DNA from: Rhodospirillales bacterium
GTDB lineage: Bacteria > Pseudomonadota > Alphaproteobacteria > Acetobacterales > Acetobacteraceae
Length of the DNA: 33,919 nucleotides
Assembly: GCA_025359905.1 (NCBI GenBank)
Contig: JANYDF010000004.1
Span: 1-33,919, forward strand
Direction: 5' to 3'
Positions 26,275 to 33,919 of this stretch are shown here, one piece after another (position 1 is the first letter of the stretch; the number at the start of each line of letters is the position of its first letter). The position numbers and the translations under genes are program-made. The notes beneath the pieces were generated by a model, which did not search any database, was not told where the DNA came from, and saw only the letters and a list, made by a program, of their open reading frames with translations.

Positions 26275-27285
26275 ATGCCCGCCAGCGCCGACCCTGGAGC
26301 CAAGCCGCCCCGCTTCGATATAGTGGGGATCGGCAATGCCATCGTCGACGTGCTGGCGCCGGTGGATGACGCATTCATTCGCCGTCACGACATGCGCAAA
26401 GGCGGTATGACGCTGATCGACGCGGCGCGCGCCGAGGAAATCTACGCCACCATGCCGCCCGCCCAGGAAACCAGCGGCGGCTCGGCGGCCAATACCTGTG
26501 CCGTCGCCTCCGGATTGGGCGCGCGCGCCGCCTATCTTGGCCGGGTGGCCCACGACCAGCTTGGCGAAGTGTTCCGCCACGATATCGGCGCGGTTGGCGT
26601 GCATTTCCCCACCGCCCCGCTGCTCGGCGGCGCGCCGACGGCGCGCTGCATGATCCTGGTGACGCCGGACGGCCAGCGCACCATGAACACCTATCTGGGC
26701 GCTTGCGTGGCGTTCGGCGAAGCGCAGCTTGACCATGACGTGATCGCCGATAGCGCGGTGACCTACATGGAAGGCTACCTATTTGACGAACCCGCCGCCC
26801 AGGCGGCGTTCCGCCGTGCGGCGGCGCTGGCCCACGCCGCCGGGCGTCAGGTGTCGATCACGCTGTCCGATGCATTCTGCGTCGACCGCCACCGCGCTGC
26901 GTTCCGCGATCTGGTGCGCACGCACATCGACATCCTGTTCGCCAACGAGGCCGAGATTTGCAGCCTTTACGAGGTGAACACGGTGGCCGAGGCGGTTGAA
27001 TTGGCGCGCCACGAAGTGCCGCTGGCCGCCATTACCCGCAGCGAAGATGGCAGCCTGATCCTGCGCGGGGCCGAGACCGTGTCAGTGCCCGCCGCCCCCA
27101 CCGATGTGGTCGACACCACCGGGGCCGGCGATGCCTACGCTGCCGGATTTTTGGCCGCATTGACCGCCGGGCAATCGCTGGAGACCTGTGGCCGGCTCGG
27201 CAGTTTGGCGGCGGCGGAGATCATTTCGCATTTCGGCGCCCGGCTGCAACGCGACCTGCGCCAGGAGGCTGCGGCGTTCGCCTGA
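26275..27285 (+). CDS. PfkB-family carbohydrate kinase, probable adenosine kinase
   Basis: A 336-residue ribokinase-fold kinase. The PfkB signatures are FDIVGIGNAIVDVL near the N-terminus (substrate pocket), TSGGSAANTCAVASGLG (about 66-82) and the C-terminal ATP/anion-hole DTTGAGDAYAAGFLAA with catalytic Asp in the GAGD motif. Length and the MNTYLGA segment match alphaproteobacterial proteins annotated as adenosine kinase (adenosine to AMP), though other nucleoside or sugar substrates remain possible. ATG 26275 has GGAG about 8 nt upstream; in-frame sequence before it runs through the repeat and the neighbouring antisense gene and is excluded. A hairpin terminator follows. Confidence 0.87.
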   Translation: MPASADPGAKPPRFDIVGIGNAIVDVLAPVDDAFIRRHDMRKGGMTLIDAARAEEIYATMPPAQETSGGSAANTCAVASGLGARAAYLGRVAHDQLGEVFRHDIGAVGVHFPTAPLLGGAPTARCMILVTPDGQRTMNTYLGACVAFGEAQLDHDVIADSAVTYMEGYLFDEPAAQAAFRRAAALAHAAGRQVSITLSDAFCVDRHRAAFRDLVRTHIDILFANEAEICSLYEVNTVAEAVELARHEVPLAAITRSEDGSLILRGAETVSVPAAPTDVVDTTGAGDAYAAGFLAALTAGQSLETCGRLGSLAAAEIISHFGARLQRDLRQEAAAFA

Positions 27286-27310
27286 CGCTTTAAGCTTCGC
27301 ATACCCATCA

Positions 27311-27343
27311 AGCCGGGCAGGCGTGCGGCCCGGCTGCGCTTTT
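27311..27343 (+). terminator. Intrinsic terminator after the PfkB kinase gene
   Basis: AGCCGGGC (27311-27318) pairs with GCCCGGCT (27328-27335) over a 9-nt loop, followed by GCGC and a short T-run (27340-27343). It lies 26 nt past the stop and separates the kinase from typA. The remaining 27344-27464 should hold the typA promoter, but I see no convincing hexamers. Confidence 0.7.
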
Positions 27344-27464
27344 ATCCTCGCGTCCGGCGGCGCGATTGATTAAGTGTGCGCCGCAACATGCTCAACGGCG
27401 CTGGTTCACCCCTGCGCCGTCTTTTGCTTGCGCGCCCCGCAACTCTCGCTGCCGTCAGGTCCCC

Positions 27465-29300
<1,836 letters not shown>

Positions 29301-29317
29301 CCTTCGCGGACAGGGCC

Positions 29318-29986
29318 ATGATGATCGTCGTCCATCACCTCAACAACTCCCGCTCGCAGCGCATTCTGTGGCTGTTGGAGGAGCTGGGGCTGGACTACGA
29401 GGTCGTGAAGCACTTCCGCGATCCGGTGACCAACCTGGCACCTCCGTCGGTGCGCGAGGTGCATCCGCTCGGTAAGCTGCCGGTCATTCGTGACGGCGAA
29501 TTGCTGCTGGCTGAGTCGGGCGCGATCATCGAATACCTGCTGGAGCGCTACGGCGAGGGGCGGTTTGCGCCGCCAATCGGCACACCGGAGCGCATTCGGT
29601 ATCTGTATTGGATGCACTACGCCGAAGGCTCGGCGATGCCGGCGCTGCTGCTGAAAGTGGTGTTCGACCAAATCGAAAGCGCGCCGGTGCCGTTCTTCGT
29701 GCGCCCGATTACGCGCGGACTGGGGCGGCAGGTGAAAGCCAAGCTGGTGCTGCCGCAAATCGTCCGGCACCTGGATTTCCTGGAAGCCGAACTCGGCGGC
29801 AGCGAATGGTTTGCCGGTCCCGAGATCACCGCCGCCGATCTGCAACTCAGCTTCGCCATTGAAGGTGCGGCAGCGCGCGGCGGGCTGGACGCCAAGTGGC
29901 CCCGGCTGATGGCGTGGCTGGACCGCATCCATGCGCGCCCGGCGTATCAGCGCGCCATTGAGCGCGGCGGGCCTTACCAACTGTAA
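29318..29986 (+). CDS. Glutathione S-transferase family protein
   Basis: A 222-residue GST with an N-terminal thioredoxin-fold domain (1-80) and an all-helical C-terminal domain. The first domain includes HHLNNSRSQRILWLLEEL with Ser at the usual activating site, the HPLGKLPVIRDG segment with cis-Pro, and LAESGAIIEYLLERYG for glutathione gamma-glutamyl binding. The second has GPEITAADLQLSF, the N-capping helix motif, and ARPAYQRAIERG at the end. Substrate is not inferable. The start is ATG 29318, followed immediately by a second ATG. It is 17 nt after typA and may share its transcript. A small hairpin follows. Confidence 0.93.
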   Translation: MMIVVHHLNNSRSQRILWLLEELGLDYEVVKHFRDPVTNLAPPSVREVHPLGKLPVIRDGELLLAESGAIIEYLLERYGEGRFAPPIGTPERIRYLYWMHYAEGSAMPALLLKVVFDQIESAPVPFFVRPITRGLGRQVKAKLVLPQIVRHLDFLEAELGGSEWFAGPEITAADLQLSFAIEGAAARGGLDAKWPRLMAWLDRIHARPAYQRAIERGGPYQL

Positions 29987-29988
29987 CC

Positions 29989-30006
29989 AGCCCCATGTCA
30001 GGGGCT
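29989..30006 (+). terminator. Short hairpin after the GST gene
   Basis: AGCCCC (29989-29994) and GGGGCT (30001-30006) form a 6-bp stem over an ATGTCA loop, three nt past the GST stop. There is no T-run; it is a weak candidate. Confidence 0.4.
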
Positions 30007-30062
30007 TGGCGTGGCGTGCGAATGCGCTACAGTTGCGAAAGTTTTACTGATTAACGCACGTT

Positions 30063-33000
30063 ATGACGACTCATACCTGGACCGGCGGCACAGGGCTTTG
30101 GACCAACGCGGCATTGTGGGCGGACGGTGCGGTGCCGCTGCTGGACGATGTGGCGGTCGCCAACGCTGGAACGGTGATCGTGGGCGCCGGGGTTTCGCTC
30201 GACGCTGAAACGCTGCTACTCGGCGCACCGGTTGAGCTCGGACCAGCCGTGCTACTGTCGCAGGGTGCCACATTCGGGTATCGTTTTGCCATCGTCAGCA
30301 CAGCGGAACAGCAGTTCGCGGCGCTGAACATCCGGGGCGTGACCGGATTTGGCGGCACCATTGATGCCGCTTCCAGCGGCGGGGTGTTCACCATCCAGAC
30401 CGGCAGCAGCGACAGCGCGCCCGGCGACCTGATTCTGAATTACGGTGGTACCATTAGCGTGACCGGCGGCGATACGCTGGCGCTCAATGGCCGTCTGGAC
30501 AATCACGGCATGGTTGAGGTCGGCGGCGGCAGCGTGTTCGCCGACAACGGCACACTGACGCAGGCCAGTGCGTGGTTCGCGGTGCATGCGGGTGGACTGC
30601 TGACCGGCACCGGTTCGGTCGAGATCGGGTTATATAGCTCTTTGCGCTTCGAAGCGGGCGCGCTGCCGTGTGCGCTGCCGGTGGTATTCACCGACTCGGG
30701 CGGACGCTTGCAATTGGCCGATCCTGCCAACTTCACCGGCAGCATCGGCAATTTTCAGCAGGGCGATCTGATCGATATCGCCGGCGAGGTGGTCACCAGC
30801 GCCAGCATCGATGCATCGAGCGGCGTCATGACGGTCAGCGGCGTCGATTTGACCGGTCACGCCATGGCGGACGTGCAGTGGCTGATGCCGGGAGCGGCGC
30901 CGGGGCCGATGCAACTGGTGGCCGATGGCAACGGCGGCACGCTGATCCAGGAGCCGGGCAGTCTGGACCGGCTCAAATACACCGCCGCCGCCGATGACCG
31001 GGCGATGCACGCCGATACGGCGCGCGCCACACTGACCACCCAGGCCGGGGCCGCCATCGACGGCAGCGGTATTCGGATCGGCATCATTTCCAACAGCTTC
31101 GACCAAGCCCCCGGCATCGGCGCTGCCGACAGTGCCAATGCGGCGGCGCTGGCCGGATATTTGCCGTTGAACAGCGCCACCGGCACGTCGGCAGTCACGG
31201 TGCTGAGCGATGCCGTCGGGTCCGGCGCCGACAACGAAGGCCAGGCGATGGCCGAGTTGATCCATCAGACGGCGCCCGGCGCGCAGCTATATTTCGCCAC
31301 AGGTACGGGCGGCACGGCATCGTTCGCCAGCGCGGTCAGCGCCCTACAGGCGGCGGGATGCAACGTCATTGTCGATGACTGGACCTATTGGGACGAGCCG
31401 TTCTTCGAGAATGCTGGGCCAGTCGATGGCGCCATCGAGTCGGCAGTGGCCGCCGGGGTGAGTTTTTTCACCGCCGCCGGCAATTTTGGCGGCGCGGCCT
31501 ATCAATCCAACTACACGCCGCAAGCCGTCACGCTGCTCGATGGTTCACAGGTCAATGCCGAAATATTCAGCACTGGCAGCCCATACCAAACGCTCACCTT
31601 GCGCGGCGGCGTGGCGGTGACCATCGCGCTGCAATGGGCGGTGCCGTGGACAAGTGCCTCCACGGCACTCGGCGGCGGGTTGTTCGATGCGTCGGGGGCT
31701 TTGGCCGCCAGCTTCCAGCAGTCCGGCACCCAGCCGGAAACCCTGCTGAGCATTACGCCGAGCGTCACCGGGCAATACCGGCTGTTCATCGACGGCCCGC
31801 TGGCGGCAGGCGTTACCTTCAAGTACATCATGTACGGCGCGCAGAATGGCGGCACCGCGGTGCCGGGCACAATCGACTATCCGGCGGCCAATGCGGGCAG
31901 CATTTCCGGCCATGCGTTGCTTCCAGATGTTAACACAATCGGGGCGGTCGATTTTGCCACGACGCCGGCGTTTGGAAGCCTGGCCAGTTATACCAGCTAT
32001 TATTCCAGCATCGGCGCCCCCGGACTGCTGAATATCGCGTCCGGCGGTTCGTTGCCGAACCCGCTCACCTCTGGCCAGCCCACGCTGCTGGCCCCGGTCG
32101 GCGCGGGCACCACGGTGCCGGGCTTCGCGCCGTTCGAGGGCACCTCGGCCGCCGCCCCGAATGCGGCGGCGGTGGCCGCACTGATGCTGCAAGCCAATCC
32201 GGCGCTGACCCCGGAGCAAGTGACCGAAATCCTCACCGAATCGGCGACCGATTTAAACCTGCCCGGCAACCAGCAGGGCGCTGGGCTGATCGACGCGGTG
32301 CAAGCGGTCAAGCTTGCCTTGGCCGCCGCGTGCTACGCCCAAGGCACCAGGCTGGCGACGGCGCGCGGCGCGATCCCGATCGAGCGGTTACGCATCGGCG
32401 ACCGGCTATACTGCGCCGACGGCCAATTGCGGCCCGCGATCTGGCTCGGCCGCCGCCAGGTGGATTGCACCGCCTATCCCGTGCCGGAGGAGGTCTGGCC
32501 CATCCGCGTGCAGGCGCACGCCTTCGCGCCGAATTGCCCGGTGCGCGATGTATACTTATCGCCGGACCACGCGGTATTTACCGGCGGCGCGCTGGTGCCG
32601 GTGCGTTACTTGCTCAACGGCGCCAGCATCGCGCAAGCCCCGCGCGCCAGCGTGACCTACTGGCATGTCGAACTGCCCGCGCACGCCGTGCTGCTGGCGG
32701 AAAACCTGCCCGCCGAAAGTTTCTTGGATACCGGCAATCGCGCCGCCTTCGAGGGCGATGCCACGCTGCCGCCATTACCGCCCGCGGCCGCGCTGCGCGT
32801 CTGGCACGCCAACGGGTGCGCCAAGCTGGTGACGGACGGCCCCATACTGCACGCCGCGCGCGCGCATTTGCGCCAGCGTGCTGCCGCCTTGGGCCACGTG
32901 CTGACCGCCGACTGGGACGTTCGCGTGCTGGCGGATGGCGTGGCATTGCCATTGCGCCAGCACGGCACACGCTATTTCGCCACGCTGCCGCCCGGCGCCG

Positions 33001-33281
33001 CCAGCGTGCGCTTGCAGTCGCGCAGCTTCGTGCCGGCGCATCTCGATCTGCCCGACCATCGCCGCCTCGGCATCGCCATCGGCGGTTTGCGGCTGGACGG
33101 TGCTGCCGTCGCACCGCACGATCCTCGCTTGTCCTATGGCTGGCACGCCGCCGAACCGCACTGGCGCTGGACCGATGGCGACGCCGAATTGCGCACCAGC
33201 GGCGCCCGCGAATTGGCGTTCAGCGTGGCGCTCGCCGGACAATACTGGCAGCATCCGGCACCGCAACGGAGGGCCGCATGA
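30063..33281 (+). CDS. Peptidase (S8/S53-like, Asp-Glu-Ser) fused to a Hint domain
   Basis: A 1072-residue multidomain protein, probably exported though no signal peptide is visible. Residues 1-300 are beta-rich with autotransporter/adhesin-like Gly-Asp strands beginning TWTGGTGLWTNAALW. A subtilase-like domain spans about 335-755: Asp347 in IGIISNSFD; Glu392 in NEGQAMAELIH, where subtilases have HGT and catalytic His; Asp438/439 in VIVDDWTYWDEP at the oxyanion position; Ser695 in EGTSAAAPNAAAVAAL. The Glu-Asp-Ser set is that of sedolisins (S53). A beta-sandwich (about 515-610) is inserted in the domain. A Hint domain (Hedgehog/intein type) starts at Cys757 (CYAQGTRLATARGAIPIERL) and has SPDHAVFTGG with His836, with a C-terminal domain (RRLGIAIGGLRLDGA, HWRWTDGDAEL). 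The stop overlaps puuE by 4 nt. Self-cleavage at Cys757 is inference. Confidence 0.85.
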   Translation: MTTHTWTGGTGLWTNAALWADGAVPLLDDVAVANAGTVIVGAGVSLDAETLLLGAPVELGPAVLLSQGATFGYRFAIVSTAEQQFAALNIRGVTGFGGTIDAASSGGVFTIQTGSSDSAPGDLILNYGGTISVTGGDTLALNGRLDNHGMVEVGGGSVFADNGTLTQASAWFAVHAGGLLTGTGSVEIGLYSSLRFEAGALPCALPVVFTDSGGRLQLADPANFTGSIGNFQQGDLIDIAGEVVTSASIDASSGVMTVSGVDLTGHAMADVQWLMPGAAPGPMQLVADGNGGTLIQEPGSLDRLKYTAAADDRAMHADTARATLTTQAGAAIDGSGIRIGIISNSFDQAPGIGAADSANAAALAGYLPLNSATGTSAVTVLSDAVGSGADNEGQAMAELIHQTAPGAQLYFATGTGGTASFASAVSALQAAGCNVIVDDWTYWDEPFFENAGPVDGAIESAVAAGVSFFTAAGNFGGAAYQSNYTPQAVTLLDGSQVNAEIFSTGSPYQTLTLRGGVAVTIALQWAVPWTSASTALGGGLFDASGALAASFQQSGTQPETLLSITPSVTGQYRLFIDGPLAAGVTFKYIMYGAQNGGTAVPGTIDYPAANAGSISGHALLPDVNTIGAVDFATTPAFGSLASYTSYYSSIGAPGLLNIASGGSLPNPLTSGQPTLLAPVGAGTTVPGFAPFEGTSAAAPNAAAVAALMLQANPALTPEQVTEILTESATDLNLPGNQQGAGLIDAVQAVKLALAAACYAQGTRLATARGAIPIERLRIGDRLYCADGQLRPAIWLGRRQVDCTAYPVPEEVWPIRVQAHAFAPNCPVRDVYLSPDHAVFTGGALVPVRYLLNGASIAQAPRASVTYWHVELPAHAVLLAENLPAESFLDTGNRAAFEGDATLPPLPPAAALRVWHANGCAKLVTDGPILHAARAHLRQRAAALGHVLTADWDVRVLADGVALPLRQHGTRYFATLPPGAASVRLQSRSFVPAHLDLPDHRRLGIAIGGLRLDGAAVAPHDPRLSYGWHAAEPHWRWTDGDAELRTSGARELAFSVALAGQYWQHPAPQRRAA

Positions 33282-33919
33282 CCGACCGCAACCTGACCGG
33301 CTACGGCCGCCACCGCCCCAACGCCGCCTGGCCCGGCGCCGCGCGGGTCGCGGTGAGTTTCGTGCTGAACTACGAGGAAGGCGGCGAGCGCAGCGTGGCC
33401 GAAGGCGACGCCCACGCCGAGAACTACCTTGTCCCCGACCTCACCGGCCTGCCCGCGCTGCCGTTCCGCAGCCGCAATCTGGAAGACCTGTTCGAATACG
33501 GCAGCCGCGCCGGGTTCTGGCGCATCCTGCGCCTGTTCGACGAACGCGGCCTGAAATTCACCTCCTGGGCGGTCGGCCAAGCCCTGGCCCGTAACCCCGA
33601 GGCCGGGCACGCCATGGCCGAAAGCGGCCACGAAGTCGCCAGCCACGGCTGGCGCTGGATCGACTACCGGGACATGCCGGAAGCCGAGGAACGCGACCAC
33701 ATCCGCCAAACCGTCGCCACCATCACCCGCATCTGCGGCGCCCCTCCGCTGGGCTGGTACACCGGCCGCTACAGCGATAACACCCGCAGGCTGGTGATGG
33801 AAGAAACCGAAACGCTGTACGATTCCGACTCGTACAACGACGACCTGCCCTACTGGACGCAAGTCTCCGGCAAACCCCGCCTGATCGTCCCCTACGCGCT
33901 CGACACCAACGACTTCAAA
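33278..33919 (+). CDS. puuE: Allantoinase PuuE, polysaccharide-deacetylase fold (3' end outside window)
   Basis: The first 214 codons of a cofactor-independent allantoinase of the PuuE type, which opens the hydantoin ring of allantoin to allantoate in purine breakdown. Family segments are YGRHRPNAAWPGAARVAVSF, FVLNYEEGGERSVAEGDAHA, EYGSRAGFWRILRLF, ESGHEVASHGWRWIDY (the deacetylase-like HE..SHG core), LGWYTGRYSDNTR and YDSDSYNDDLPYW. ATG 33278 has GGAGGG at 33268-33273 and shares ATGA with the stop of the peptidase-Hint gene. Other ureide genes, if any, lie past the right edge. Functional connection with the upstream protease is unclear; overlap suggests co-transcription. Confidence 0.92.
   Translation, partial: MTDRNLTGYGRHRPNAAWPGAARVAVSFVLNYEEGGERSVAEGDAHAENYLVPDLTGLPALPFRSRNLEDLFEYGSRAGFWRILRLFDERGLKFTSWAVGQALARNPEAGHAMAESGHEVASHGWRWIDYRDMPEAEERDHIRQTVATITRICGAPPLGWYTGRYSDNTRRLVMEETETLYDSDSYNDDLPYWTQVSGKPRLIVPYALDTNDFK

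Overview
The window is high in G+C and looks like an alphaproteobacterial chromosome, most likely Acetobacteraceae (Rhodospirillales). This rests on GlnD, MutS, TypA, an alphaproteobacterial-type PfkB nucleoside kinase, a bactofilin, a Hint-domain exoprotein, and a Pro/Arg-rich protein of a kind I associate with Acetobacteraceae. The family-level call is inference; no rRNA or tRNA is present to test it.

Left edge (1-2308): a compact, comparatively AT-richer restriction-modification cassette. The 3' end of a Vsr mismatch endonuclease overlaps a C5-cytosine methyltransferase, which overlaps a probable PD-(D/E)XK restriction endonuclease with a TTG start. Next (2460 onward) comes a Pro/Arg-rich protein of unknown function with a possible leaderless promoter.

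Core (3104-15366, minus strand, read right to left): an XRE-cupin regulator, then mgsA-mgsB-mgsC, gmaS and mgdA-mgdB-mgdC-mgdD (soxBDAG-like). These are all three enzymes of the N-methylglutamate (NMG) pathway of methylamine oxidation. GmaS joins methylamine to glutamate, MgsABC turns the amide into N-methylglutamate, and MgdABCD oxidises it, releasing glutamate and a C1 unit probably passed to tetrahydrofolate. Almost all junctions are start/stop overlaps, so the cluster is built for coupled translation. Two features are unusual. A Phd/VapC-type toxin-antitoxin pair sits head-on between mgsC and gmaS, with a 22-bp dyad in the divergent gap. A MaoC hydratase and a CitE-type CoA-ester lyase follow mgdD as the probable operon tail.

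Housekeeping blocks: glnD and mutS are coupled on the minus strand upstream of the regulator. Divergent from mutS are malic enzyme (malic-phosphotransacetylase form) and an MHS-family carboxylate transporter, closed by a strong hairpin. A bactofilin and a CysZ/EI24-like membrane protein follow on the minus strand. Then, on the plus strand, come a PfkB kinase, typA and a glutathione S-transferase.

Right edge (30063-33919): a 1072-residue protein combining a beta-rich N-terminus, an Asp-Glu-Ser (sedolisin-like) peptidase and a Hedgehog/intein (Hint) domain. It overlaps by 4 nt the start of puuE (allantoinase), which runs off the window. The strongest candidates for something new are the toxin-antitoxin insertion in the NMG operon, the MaoC-CitE tail, and the peptidase-Hint protein coupled to puuE.
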